In this document: positions 8,220-16,870 of the stretch, one piece after another
How the letters are laid out: every line of letters starts with the position of its first letter
How positions within the stretch are numbered: the first letter of the stretch is position 1
Assembly: GCF_024623725.1 (NCBI RefSeq)
Contig: NZ_JANKHG010000014.1
Coordinates: forward strand, 452,243 to 516,242
Length of the DNA: 64,000 nt
Reading direction: 5' to 3'
Source of the DNA: Limnobacter parvus
Lineage (GTDB): Bacteria > Pseudomonadota > Gammaproteobacteria > Burkholderiales > Burkholderiaceae_B
Position numbers and translations under genes: made by a program
The notes under the pieces: generated by a model
The model's database searches: none
Told to the model about the DNA's origin: nothing
Seen by the model: the letters and a program-made list of their open reading frames with translations, nothing else

Positions 8220-9545
8220 TCAATTGATTGAGTTTTCCAGAATGCGATGAATTCTGTTGACTGCCGGCCCAAGGTCACTGTCGCGCCCAAGATTCCAGGA
8301 ACCCTTCACAAAATACCTCGCATGCAAAAAAGCCAGAAAATTGTCTGCTGCCCTGGAGTCAACAACTGAATCCCCAAGCTTGAGCTCGTTCAAGTGGCGT
8401 TCGGTCTGGTCAACTGACTTAACCACTCTACATATCTCTTGCCTTGAATAGAAACTTTCACCAAACACAAGGGTGGGTTTGTGAAGTGCAATCGACTGCA
8501 AACCCACGGAGGAATTCACCACCATGACGAATGCACATTCATCCAGCAAAGGCTGAACCGGCTCCGATCCAATCCAGCTGACGCCATGCATGGTGGCAGC
8601 CATGTCGGCATAGCAAATCCGGTCCATATCGACGGGGTGCAACTTGACCACAATGTCATACCGCGGCCCATACACATTGCGAACGCTTTCATAGCAATGC
8701 ACCAGAAAATCCTTGGGGTTGTTGAACAGTTTGGAATTCAGCAAAATCTGTGTGTCGTCGTGAACTTGTAGAACCACCAGCGCAAATGGCTTTTTCTTGT
8801 TCAATACGCGCAATGTGGACGACAATTCGAGAGGTGTCTGAACCTGCTTTTTAACTTTCTGATCACGTAGCTCGGGATATCGATCATAAAAACCGGGTAG
8901 CAGTTTAGCGCTCAGTTTTAGCTTCATACGTTGCACAAAACTTAATGGCACCGTTGTGGTCGGTGCGATTGGCGCGTTCTTCTTTTGCACAACAGCAAGG
9001 GGTTGAGCCAATGAAGAACCGTGCAGCCATTCGCGCGCGGGTACGTTCACGATGCTCGCTTCGGCGTTCACTCCTTGGGGATCTATTTGCAAGGTGTTGG
9101 GGAAATAACCATTTTCAAGGTACACAGTTTTTAAATCGTATTTCGCTGCCAGAATTTGGCACACTTTGCCCATGCAGTCGTTGCCATTCCATAGAATCAT
9201 CATGGTGATTTTTCTCTCGATCACCGTTCGTTCCACCAATCGATAAATCGCGTTTACACGCTGACGCCAAACTGGATGTGATCCGCCGTACTTGGCTTTC
9301 ATGAAACCGTACACCGACTGATATTCTTCGTCAGCATCCAGCACATCAACTCCGTGCGAGGAGTTGCCAGCCAGTCCAATCACCAAACTCTCAACCGGAA
9401 GATTGTTCATGGCGAATGCTGCCTCGGCCGGGGTAGCCGCCAAGAAGGTGGGCTGACAGGCTTCTTGGGTTTGCAGCGCCCTTGCAAGTACAATCATGAA
9501 AGGGCACAAACCCAGGTAAGTAAGGGGGTATAAAACATTATTCAT
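8220..9545 (-). CDS. Capsule polysaccharide biosynthesis protein (KpsS/LipB-like)
   Basis: This 441-residue soluble protein resembles the capsule-synthesis family that includes KpsS/LipB. Its most telling region is the second half: DIVVKLHPVD, SEPVQPLLDECAFVMVVNSSVGLQSIALHKPTLVFGESFYS, where the HP and SSVGLQ...KP elements match the GT-B-like donor site of these Kdo-type transferases. In ABC-transporter capsule systems the family builds the lipid-anchor linker, but no capsule ABC transporter genes are visible here. It may instead add a sugar in a Wzy-type pathway. It lies on the minus strand upstream of the priming transferase, 265 bases away, and is divergent from galE. Confidence 0.72.
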   Translation of the reverse strand: MNNVLYPLTYLGLCPFMIVLARALQTQEACQPTFLAATPAEAAFAMNNLPVESLVIGLAGNSSHGVDVLDADEEYQSVYGFMKAKYGGSHPVWRQRVNAIYRLVERTVIERKITMMILWNGNDCMGKVCQILAAKYDLKTVYLENGYFPNTLQIDPQGVNAEASIVNVPAREWLHGSSLAQPLAVVQKKNAPIAPTTTVPLSFVQRMKLKLSAKLLPGFYDRYPELRDQKVKKQVQTPLELSSTLRVLNKKKPFALVVLQVHDDTQILLNSKLFNNPKDFLVHCYESVRNVYGPRYDIVVKLHPVDMDRICYADMAATMHGVSWIGSEPVQPLLDECAFVMVVNSSVGLQSIALHKPTLVFGESFYSRQEICRVVKSVDQTERHLNELKLGDSVVDSRAADNFLAFLHARYFVKGSWNLGRDSDLGPAVNRIHRILENSIN

Positions 9546-9623
9546 TTCGGTAACCTTCGAGTGGATGAGTGGTCAATCTGGGCAATCAACCTCCTATTTT
9601 CAAAATTCGGATTATTTGAAGTT

Positions 9624-10613
9624 ATGACAAATCTACAGGTATTGGTGGTCGGCGGCGCGGGCTACATCGGGTCACACATGGTGAAGCAACTTGCGTTGGC
9701 TGGTTGTCAAGTCACCACGATGGACAATTTGATCAGCGGACACCGGGATGCCGTGCTTCACGGCGATTTCGTGCAAGGTGATTTGGCAGATAAAGTATTT
9801 TTGGAACATTTGTTTGCCCAGCAGAAATTTGATGCCGTCATGCACTTTGCATCATTCATTCAAGTGGGTGAATCGGTTGGAAAACCTGCGATGTATTACG
9901 AGAATAATGTGACCAATACATTAAACCTGCTGAATGCCATGAATTCGGCCGGTGTCAAAAATTTTATTTTTTCGTCCACCGCTGCAACTTTTGGCGAGCC
10001 GCGTTACTCGCCGATTGATGAGCAACACCCCCAGGTTCCCATCAACCCATACGGGCGCAGTAAACTGATTATTGAGCAGATCCTCGGCGATTACGACCGG
10101 GCCTATGGCCTTAAATCGGTGTGCCTTCGCTACTTCAATGCCGCTGGAGCAGACCCCGACGGCCAGCTCGGTGAGCGCCATGACCCTGAAACCCACCTGA
10201 TTCCTTTGATACTTCAAGCCGCATCCGGTCGCAGGCCTTCCATTTCCGTGTTCGGCCGTGACTACAACACACCCGATGGAACATGCATACGCGACTACAT
10301 TCACATCAGCGACCTGTGTGAAGCACACTGGCTTGCACTGCTTAGCTTAGCCAATGGCGCGGAAAGCCAGCAATACAATTTGGGCAATGGGCAAGGCTTC
10401 TCGGTCCAGGAAGTCATTGACTCAGCAATTCGAGTGACCGGACGAAATATTCGGGTTGTGGATGCACCCAGGCGCGAGGGTGACCCGGCACGCCTGGTTG
10501 CAGACTCAAGGCTCGCCATGCACAAACTGGGCTGGACTCCACGCTTTGCAGAACTGGATGTCATGGTGTCCCATGCATGGCAATGGGAACAACACCAACC
10601 TCGGCAAAGTTAA
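9624..10613 (+). CDS. galE: UDP-glucose 4-epimerase
   Basis: This 329-residue short-chain dehydrogenase/reductase-type epimerase has the NAD-binding GGAGYIGS (residues 10-17), the SSTAATFG catalytic Ser/Thr region, YGRSK with the Tyr-x-x-x-Lys pair, and RYFNAAGADPDGQLGE, typical of GalE. It interconverts UDP-glucose and UDP-galactose (or the N-acetyl forms) and supplies activated sugar to the polysaccharide locus. An upstream in-frame start at 9561 would add 21 unconserved residues, so I chose 9624. It is divergent from the KpsS-like gene. Confidence 0.95.
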   Translation: MTNLQVLVVGGAGYIGSHMVKQLALAGCQVTTMDNLISGHRDAVLHGDFVQGDLADKVFLEHLFAQQKFDAVMHFASFIQVGESVGKPAMYYENNVTNTLNLLNAMNSAGVKNFIFSSTAATFGEPRYSPIDEQHPQVPINPYGRSKLIIEQILGDYDRAYGLKSVCLRYFNAAGADPDGQLGERHDPETHLIPLILQAASGRRPSISVFGRDYNTPDGTCIRDYIHISDLCEAHWLALLSLANGAESQQYNLGNGQGFSVQEVIDSAIRVTGRNIRVVDAPRREGDPARLVADSRLAMHKLGWTPRFAELDVMVSHAWQWEQHQPRQS

Positions 10614-10741
10614 TCCTACCCACTAATAGCTAACCTACCCCTGTCATTTCTCACCAGAGAGATCACGCTGCTACGCTTGCGTCGACTCTCTTTGAGGGTA
10701 AAACACTCATAGAGGTCATAAATCCAACCGGAGAGACTTCA

Positions 10742-11839
10742 ATGAACACGTATCAGCCCTCACTCAACTCCCAGTGGAAATCACTGGATGGCGCACGTGC
10801 GTTAAGCATATTGTGCGTATTGGCATGCCACCTATTACCGCTTGGCCCGAAAACATATTTTGATTTGAACATCGCGGTGGGCCAATTTGGCATGGCGATT
10901 TTCTTTTCACTTTCAGGCTTTTTAATTGCACACAAACTGATCACCGAGCGATCGCTGGTTGAGTTCGCAATCAACCGGGCTTTTCGAATCATGCCGCTGC
11001 TGCTGCTGTTGCTGGCCATTACTTTCGCGTGGCGAATGCCAAATACCAGCATGGAATCGTTCAGCACGCATTTCCTGGTAATCGTGAACAATTTTCCTGA
11101 ACATTACTTCAAGGAAACAGAGCACCTGTGGAGCGTGTGTGTAGAAATTCATTTCTATATCCTGGCAGCCCTGGGTTTTCTGGTTTTTAAAAGATCTGGC
11201 CTGAAGTTGCTCGTGATGCTGGGCGTGGTACTCAGTATTTATCGCTTTCAGGAACAAGCGTTGTTCAGCACCACCACATTGTTCAGACTTGACGAACTAT
11301 TGATTGGCTTAAGCCTGGGCTTGATCTGGCACTCTGATTCACCACTTTCGCAGTACCTCAAGAAAAATCTGGCGATGATCAACCCGCTGTACATGATGAT
11401 CGGGTTGGCAGTTGCCAGCCTGGCCCCCCCACATCCCTTGCTGTTCATCCTGCGCCCATACATTGCCGCATTGTTCATCGGTTCACTGCTGTTCAACACG
11501 CAAGCTTATGCAACTCGAACCCTGGCCAGTTCAATGTGGAGCTGGATTTCCAAACACTCCTATGCACTTTACATCATCCATCCTTTCCTGCTTCTGACCT
11601 GGCTTTCATCAGGCGACAAGTTAACCATGTATGCAAAGCGTCCTCTGTTGTTCATCGTTCTGTTTGCCGTGGCCTATGTGTCTACCCGTTATTACGAACA
11701 GTTCTTTATTCAGGTAGGGAAACAGTGGATCAAATACCGCAGAACCAGCAAAACAGGCACACCCATCACCGTCCCAACCCCAACCCATTTAGAGCCAGTA
11801 TTTTATGAGCATCGTACGAAAAACACTGTTCGAACTTGA
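10742..11839 (+). CDS. Acyltransferase-3 family membrane protein (O-acetyltransferase)
   Basis: This 365-residue multi-pass protein of the acyltransferase-3 family starts with SLDGARALSILCVLACHLLPLG, holding the conserved R and the catalytic-type His, followed by FGMAIFFSLSGFLIAHKL. About ten hydrophobic segments follow. Members transfer acyl groups, usually acetyl, to sugars of exported polysaccharides at the inner membrane. A good ribosome site (GGAGAG) precedes the start. The 3' end overlaps the next gene by 35 bases. The product is likely to decorate the exopolysaccharide. Confidence 0.9.
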   Translation: MNTYQPSLNSQWKSLDGARALSILCVLACHLLPLGPKTYFDLNIAVGQFGMAIFFSLSGFLIAHKLITERSLVEFAINRAFRIMPLLLLLLAITFAWRMPNTSMESFSTHFLVIVNNFPEHYFKETEHLWSVCVEIHFYILAALGFLVFKRSGLKLLVMLGVVLSIYRFQEQALFSTTTLFRLDELLIGLSLGLIWHSDSPLSQYLKKNLAMINPLYMMIGLAVASLAPPHPLLFILRPYIAALFIGSLLFNTQAYATRTLASSMWSWISKHSYALYIIHPFLLLTWLSSGDKLTMYAKRPLLFIVLFAVAYVSTRYYEQFFIQVGKQWIKYRRTSKTGTPITVPTPTHLEPVFYEHRTKNTVRT

Positions 11840-12581
11840 TTTTTCCGCAGTGACACAGCAACAAGCAGTACAAACAATTCTGCAATGGGCTAACGACGAT
11901 TCTGTCAGCCCAAAGCGGGTTGTCACACCCAATGTCAATTTAACGGTGCTGCAAAAACGCAACCCGGAATTTCGTCGAGTATTGAATGAGTCCAGCTTGT
12001 GCCTGGTCGATGGCAAGCCCATCTACTGGGCCTCGCATTTATTCGATGTCGGTTTGCCCGAAGTGGTCACCGGCAGTGACCTGGTACCTGCTTTGTTTGC
12101 AGCACATCAAGCAAATGCCTGCGGCGAAAAGCTTCGGGTATTTTTACTGGGTGCCGCCGAGGGAGTTGCAGACAAAGCGGCCCGCAATATCATGGAGAAA
12201 TACCCCGCCATCTACATCTGTGGGGCATACAGCCCTCCGTTTGGTTTTGAACACGACCCGGTGGAATGTGAAAAAATTTGCCAGCTGATCAAATCGTGTA
12301 ATACGTGCATCTTGATCATTGGCTTGGGAGCGCCCAAACAGGAATTCTGGGCAGACCGCCACCTCGACAAGACTGGCGCCAAAGTAGCAATTTGTGCAGG
12401 CGCCACCATCGACTTTCTGGCTGGAGAAAAATCTCGCGCGCCAGCATGGATGACAAAATCAGGGTTGGAATGGATGTTCAGAATGCTTTCAGAACCCAAG
12501 CGGCTTGCAAAGCGCTACCTGAAAGATGGCTTGGCGCTGCCCGGACTTTTTTGGGCAGAGTACTGGCGAAACAGACGTTAA
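11805..12581 (+). CDS. WecG/TagA/CpsF family glycosyltransferase
   Basis: This 258-residue protein of the GT26 family has VVTPNVNLTVLQKRNPEF near residue 40 and CLVDGKPIYWASHLF with the catalytic-type Asp. LRVFLLGAAEGVADKAA, LIIGLGAPKQEFW and CAGATIDFLAGEKSRAP follow in the C-terminal half, all typical of the family. It adds a ManNAcA, ManNAc, glucose or similar residue to a lipid-linked sugar. It overlaps the acyltransferase gene by 35 bases, so they are probably coexpressed. Its TAA stop interlocks with the TAA of the opposite-strand acetyltransferase gene in TTAA. Confidence 0.93.
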   Translation: MSIVRKTLFELDFSAVTQQQAVQTILQWANDDSVSPKRVVTPNVNLTVLQKRNPEFRRVLNESSLCLVDGKPIYWASHLFDVGLPEVVTGSDLVPALFAAHQANACGEKLRVFLLGAAEGVADKAARNIMEKYPAIYICGAYSPPFGFEHDPVECEKICQLIKSCNTCILIIGLGAPKQEFWADRHLDKTGAKVAICAGATIDFLAGEKSRAPAWMTKSGLEWMFRMLSEPKRLAKRYLKDGLALPGLFWAEYWRNRR

Positions 12582-13096
12582 ATTGTGGTCGCCCGCATCA
12601 CGATGCGGGCGGGGTTACCCACCACCGTGCTGCCGTCGGGAACGTCATTGACCACAACGGCCAGCGCTCCTACTTTCACATCGTTGCCAATACGTACAGG
12701 GCCAATCACGTGGGCTCCAGAACCAAAGTCAACATTGTTACCCACCACCGGGGCGCCGGTGCCATTGCCTTTGTCGCCCAGCGTCACGCCTTGACGAAGG
12801 GTACAGTTGTCTCCCATCACCACCTCGGGATGAACAAATATTCCCCCGAAGTGCCAAATGCGCAAACCCCCGCCAATCTTCGATGCTTTGGGCAAGCCAA
12901 TTCCAGTCAGGGTTTCAACAGCCCGGTGTAAAAACCAATACCAACGGGTCAGCATTTTTTTCCGGAATCCATCGGGTCGATGATCCACTCGCCGACCAAA
13001 TCGATAAACCCAGATGGCCCAAAGGGACTGCTCCCGGAGCAAAGCCCTGGAACCACCATCAATACGCTGCAAATCGGCCGACCAATCTTGATCCAT
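12578..13096 (-). CDS. CysE/WcaB-like serine O-acetyltransferase family, probable sugar acetyltransferase
   Basis: This protein of about 172 residues has a left-handed beta-helix of hexapeptide repeats in its C-terminal half: IWHFGGIFVHPEVVMGDNCTLRQGVTLGDKG, then VGNNVDFGSGAHVIGPVRIGNDVKVGALAVV and VPDGSTVVGNPARIV. This matches the CysE/WcaB group. The location in a polysaccharide locus favours acetylation of a sugar over cysteine synthesis. An ATG at 13180 would add 28 residues that do not look conserved; neither start has a strong ribosome site. The gene runs against its neighbours and is convergent with the WecG-type gene. Confidence 0.85.
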   Translation of the reverse strand: MDQDWSADLQRIDGGSRALLREQSLWAIWVYRFGRRVDHRPDGFRKKMLTRWYWFLHRAVETLTGIGLPKASKIGGGLRIWHFGGIFVHPEVVMGDNCTLRQGVTLGDKGNGTGAPVVGNNVDFGSGAHVIGPVRIGNDVKVGALAVVVNDVPDGSTVVGNPARIVMRATTI

Positions 13097-13224
13097 ACAC
13101 AACCAAAGTTTAAGAAAACAATTCGCTGACTCTACACGACAAGCCAATTGGTGATGCGCAGTGGGCAAGTTCTGGCGCATCGAATGGCATTCACTTTACT
13201 CAAATGCACATCATGCGACATCCA

Positions 13225-13269
13225 AGTACCTCGCAATGATTACACCTCGCTACCCAGAACGGAGGTACT
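13225..13269. promoter_or_regulatory. Inverted repeat in divergent polysaccharide promoter region
   Basis: AGTACCTC (13225-13232) and GAGGTACT (13262-13269) are perfect 8-bp complements 29 bases apart. They lie between the acetyltransferase start and the outer-membrane barrel gene. This may be a pair of half-sites for a regulator of the export operon; the spacing is wide for a simple operator, so confidence is low. Confidence 0.3.
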
Positions 13270-13340
13270 CAATGGCCTGGTGTTACCTTGTGTTTAATGT
13301 TGAACGTTGAACAGATTTCTCATTAAAAATCAGGTATCCA

Positions 13341-14618
13341 GTGGAAGTTTCAGAGCATCATCGTTTGGCCGGGGGGTCAACGGCGCATCACGCCTGCAAG
13401 CGACCGTGGAAATCAACACGCCTGCTCGCGGGTTTTTTTCTTGGTCTGGCAATCAGCCTTGAAGATACGCCGGCACTAGCATTTTCCACCGAGCCCAACA
13501 AAGGCATTACTCCGTTTGGCAACTACACCCGAACTTACGACTCCAACCTGCTGAACCAGTCTGGAGAAGGTACTACACCACGATCGGACAACGTGGATCG
13601 AGTTGAGGTTGGAACACACATTGACTTTCAAATCAGCCGCCAACGATTCACCGGGCTGTTCTCACTTAGTGACACAAAACATGAACGCTTCACTGAAAGA
13701 GACACCGATGGCAATGCACACCGCCTTCGCTGGGATTCCGAAATCGGAAAAACCCTGATCGCCTCCCTTATGGGCAGTTCCGTATCGGACCAAGCCCCCA
13801 TCCAAACCGGATTTGTAACTGCCAACAAACGAGAACAAGACAATCTGGGTGCTTCATTAACTTGGAATTTTCATCCCAATTACGCGGTCCTTAGTCAATT
13901 CGCAAACACCGAAACCCGCTTCATTGGAACGGAAGACACCAATGAAGCAGTGCTTGCAGGCTTGAATCGTGACGACAAGACCAGTTACATCGGCGTGGCC
14001 TATAAACCGGGCACTGGCAGTTCAACGGCATTGTTGTTCAAGCAAGCCACCGGTGTTTTTCCAACTCGTCAAATTGTTGCGCCAGGCCAAACCGTGTCGA
14101 ACAACTTTGAACAATCCGAAACCGAGTTGCTAACCAAGTGGAATTATTCAGAGATCACTGCACTCACCTTGTCACTTTCATCCGTGAATCGTCAGCACGA
14201 AGAAATACAAAGCCGCGACTTTGCTGGAACAAACTATCGATTAGAGGTGTTCTATCAACCCACGGTGAAAACCAATTTCAACTTGATCTGGGGAAAACAA
14301 ATTGTTGGAATCTCTGATGCCAGCAACTCAGATGCTTTGGCACGCCAACTAAGCATCGCCATGAACATGGAACTCAGCAGCAAAGTGATGTTTCAGCTGG
14401 CTTATAGCCCACAAGAACTTCAGTTCGATGGAACTGATGGCATTAATACAGCACCTAGAACGGAGAGTTTGAGAGAGGGCCGTGCGGGCCTTGAATTTCA
14501 GATTGATCCCAAAGTGACGCTTGGCGCTAACCTTCGAAAACGCAGCCGGGACAGCACGCTAGTCAACACTGATTACTCCGCCCATTCTATGAATATTTTT
14601 GTTCGCTATGAACATTAA
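13341..14618 (+). CDS. EpsL-like outer-membrane beta-barrel protein
   Basis: This 425-residue protein starts at a GTG. A signal peptide (RLLAGFFLGLAISLEDTPALA) precedes FSTEPNKGITPFGNYTRTYDSNLLNQSG, close to the opening of the EpsL family of polysaccharide-associated barrels. The rest is alternating amphipathic beta-strand sequence ending in NIFVRYEH, with aromatic residues near the end as in outer-membrane proteins. The role is probably outer-membrane passage or anchoring of the polymer with EpsE. It begins the plus-strand export operon, with the start 39 bases upstream of epsE. Confidence 0.8.
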   Translation: MEVSEHHRLAGGSTAHHACKRPWKSTRLLAGFFLGLAISLEDTPALAFSTEPNKGITPFGNYTRTYDSNLLNQSGEGTTPRSDNVDRVEVGTHIDFQISRQRFTGLFSLSDTKHERFTERDTDGNAHRLRWDSEIGKTLIASLMGSSVSDQAPIQTGFVTANKREQDNLGASLTWNFHPNYAVLSQFANTETRFIGTEDTNEAVLAGLNRDDKTSYIGVAYKPGTGSSTALLFKQATGVFPTRQIVAPGQTVSNNFEQSETELLTKWNYSEITALTLSLSSVNRQHEEIQSRDFAGTNYRLEVFYQPTVKTNFNLIWGKQIVGISDASNSDALARQLSIAMNMELSSKVMFQLAYSPQELQFDGTDGINTAPRTESLREGRAGLEFQIDPKVTLGANLRKRSRDSTLVNTDYSAHSMNIFVRYEH

Positions 14619-14657
14619 GCCAACCATTTGTTTTAAAGATTCACCAAAGGACTAATC

Positions 14658-15476
14658 ATGATCAAAGGACTTTTATCGCTACTGGCGTTTCTCAGTGCGC
14701 TCACACCTTTGCACGCAAGTGAAGAGAGCAGAGAATACCGATTGGGTGGTGGTGACTTGATCAGTGTCACCGTGTTCCAGAACCCGGACTTCACGGGCGA
14801 CCGTCGCGTGTCCGAAAACGGTGAGATCACCTTTCCATTGATTGGTGCTGTAGCTGTCGGCAACCTCACTATTCGGGAAGCGGAACAGGTTATCGCTGAA
14901 CGCTTAAGCGATGGCCAATTTGTGGTTGGGCCCCAAGTGTCCATCGTGCCCATTGAAATGCGCAGCGCACAGATTTCAGTGATTGGGTTCGTGAGCAAAC
15001 CAGGCCGCTATCCGCTTGACAGCCGTAACACTCGACTAAGCGATGCACTCAGCATGGCGGGCGGGGTGATTCAATCGGCACCCACGGTAAGCCTGAATGG
15101 CGGCGACCTTGTTGTTCTGAAAGGCACCAGAAACGGCGAACCCTATTCCAAGACCATTGATCTTCGGGAAATTTTCCTGAAAGGCAACGATGATCTGGAT
15201 GTGTTGGTGGTGGGCGGCGACACTTTGTACGTGGGCCGCGCCCCACAATATTATGTTTATGGCGAAGTACAACGCCCCGGTGTTTACAAGATTGAAACGG
15301 GCATGACAGTGCGGCAAGCACTGGCGCAAGCAGGCGGGCTGACACCGCGCGGATCGCAAAACGGAATCCAGATTTTCCGCAAAGATGCACAGGGCACAGA
15401 ATCGTTGATCAAACCTGATCTGGATCAGCCCCTACAAGACAACGACACCTTGTTTTTCAAACAAAGCTTTTTCTAA
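14658..15476 (+). CDS. epsE: Polysaccharide export protein EpsE (Wza/OPX family)
   Basis: This 272-residue protein has a signal peptide (about residues 1-20) without a lipobox Cys. A polysaccharide-export domain YRLGGGDLISVTVFQNPDFTGDRRV follows, then SLBB domains (FVSKPGRYPL near residue 112 and YVYGEVQRPGVYKIETGMTVRQAL near 200). OPX proteins form the periplasmic and outer-membrane part of the export channel. It is shorter than Wza and lacks the lipid anchor, so the upstream barrel probably supplies the outer-membrane pore. AAAGGACTAATC gives a good ribosome site. Confidence 0.92.
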   Translation: MIKGLLSLLAFLSALTPLHASEESREYRLGGGDLISVTVFQNPDFTGDRRVSENGEITFPLIGAVAVGNLTIREAEQVIAERLSDGQFVVGPQVSIVPIEMRSAQISVIGFVSKPGRYPLDSRNTRLSDALSMAGGVIQSAPTVSLNGGDLVVLKGTRNGEPYSKTIDLREIFLKGNDDLDVLVVGGDTLYVGRAPQYYVYGEVQRPGVYKIETGMTVRQALAQAGGLTPRGSQNGIQIFRKDAQGTESLIKPDLDQPLQDNDTLFFKQSFF

Positions 15477-15496
15477 TTGAGCCCAGGATCTATTCC

Positions 15497-16870
15497 ATGA
15501 CATTTAATCAACTGCAATTAATTTTCAGGGCTCACCTGCGAATCACTTTGACCACGCTTTGTGTGATCGTGATTGGTGCGGTTCTGGCGGCGGCGTTGTT
15601 GCCGAATGAATTCAAAGCCAATGCCACGCTGGTAGTCGACGTGCGCGCACCCGACACTGTGCTGGGCAATTCCGGCTTGCCTTTTACCTCGCCGGCCTAC
15701 ATGAACACACAGGCTGAACTTGCCGCCTCTGGCCGGGTGATTGAACAGACCATTTCTGCCCTGAAACTGGAAGAAAATGCGGAGTTAAAGGCAAAGTGGG
15801 AGGAAGGCGCCAGCGAGACACAAAGCTTCAAAGAATGGCTAGTTGCCTTCGTACAGGGCAATGTGGAGGTGGCGCCCGGGAAAGAAAGCAATACTTTGTA
15901 TATTGCTGTAACCAGCAACTCCCCTACATTTGCAGCTGAGCTAGCCAACGGACTGGCTCAAGCCTACATCACCACATCCATTGCTATGAATGTGGAGCCA
16001 GCCAAGAACTATGCGCAGTTTTTCGAGGAGCAGCAACAGGAAGCCAGAAATGAGTTAATTAAGGCCCAATCTCGCCTGTCCGACTTCCAACGTGAACGTG
16101 GCATTGTGATTGCAAGCGACGACCAGATTGATGTCGAGAATGCTCGCTTGAACGAACTTTCAAGTGCGTTAACCGACACGCAAACAAGACGTGCTGATCA
16201 AGTCGGGCGTGCTGCAAGCGCAGGTGAACAAGGACTTTTGCAAGATCCCATCAGCAATGTGGTTTTGAACACCTTGCGCTCACAGCTGCAGCAAAAGCAG
16301 TCTGAACTGGCTGAGGCCTCGGCGCGAATCGGCATTAATCACCCGGAATTTCGCCGCTTGAAGGCTGAGGTGGATGCCTTGCAAACCAGCGTGAATCAGG
16401 AAATCCAGCGAAGCAATGCCACGTTACTGGCAGGTGCACGCGCTTCAGGTTCGCAAGAATTCGCGCTGAAAAGTGCACTGGAAGAACAACGTCAACGAAT
16501 TCTTGAACTGACCGAAAATCGTGACTCTGCAATGACCCTGCGAAGGGATCTTGATGCAGCAGAAAAGCAGTTCGAACTGGTTTCAGCACGCACCAGCATG
16601 TCGGAAATTTCGAGCCGCCAAACCACGGCAAATGCATTTCTAGTGAGTGCTGCAAGCGTACCGACCAAGCCAAACTCCCCTGGATTGACCCTGATTGCGT
16701 TAAGCGCAGTGCTGTTCGGTCTGGTGCTGGGACTGGTCATTTCTTGTGCAGTTGAGTTTCTGGATTACAGGGTGCGCTCCACCGACGACCTTGGTCTGCT
16801 CGGGCTACCTGCGTTGGCGACGATTTCGTCAAACACGACACATCCAAAACTGAACTTTAATTCACGGTGA
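15497..16870 (+). CDS. epsF: Chain length determinant protein EpsF (Wzz family)
   Basis: This 457-residue polysaccharide co-polymerase has a transmembrane segment near residues 15-37 (TTLCVIVIGAVLAAALL). A long periplasmic region, largely helical and coiled coil from about 175 to 385, follows, then a second membrane segment (LIALSAVLFGLVLGLVISCA). A Pro-rich KPNSPG sits just before it, as in Wzz proteins. It controls chain length with the partner kinase. The stop overlaps the GTG start of the next gene (GTGA), so the two are translationally coupled. Confidence 0.93.
   Translation: MTFNQLQLIFRAHLRITLTTLCVIVIGAVLAAALLPNEFKANATLVVDVRAPDTVLGNSGLPFTSPAYMNTQAELAASGRVIEQTISALKLEENAELKAKWEEGASETQSFKEWLVAFVQGNVEVAPGKESNTLYIAVTSNSPTFAAELANGLAQAYITTSIAMNVEPAKNYAQFFEEQQQEARNELIKAQSRLSDFQRERGIVIASDDQIDVENARLNELSSALTDTQTRRADQVGRAASAGEQGLLQDPISNVVLNTLRSQLQQKQSELAEASARIGINHPEFRRLKAEVDALQTSVNQEIQRSNATLLAGARASGSQEFALKSALEEQRQRILELTENRDSAMTLRRDLDAAEKQFELVSARTSMSEISSRQTTANAFLVSAASVPTKPNSPGLTLIALSAVLFGLVLGLVISCAVEFLDYRVRSTDDLGLLGLPALATISSNTTHPKLNFNSR

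Noticed and set aside
12305-12931. 208-codon plus-strand frame spanning two genes
   Set aside because: It crosses the WecG-type and acetyltransferase genes in another frame, and its composition is unlike a real protein.
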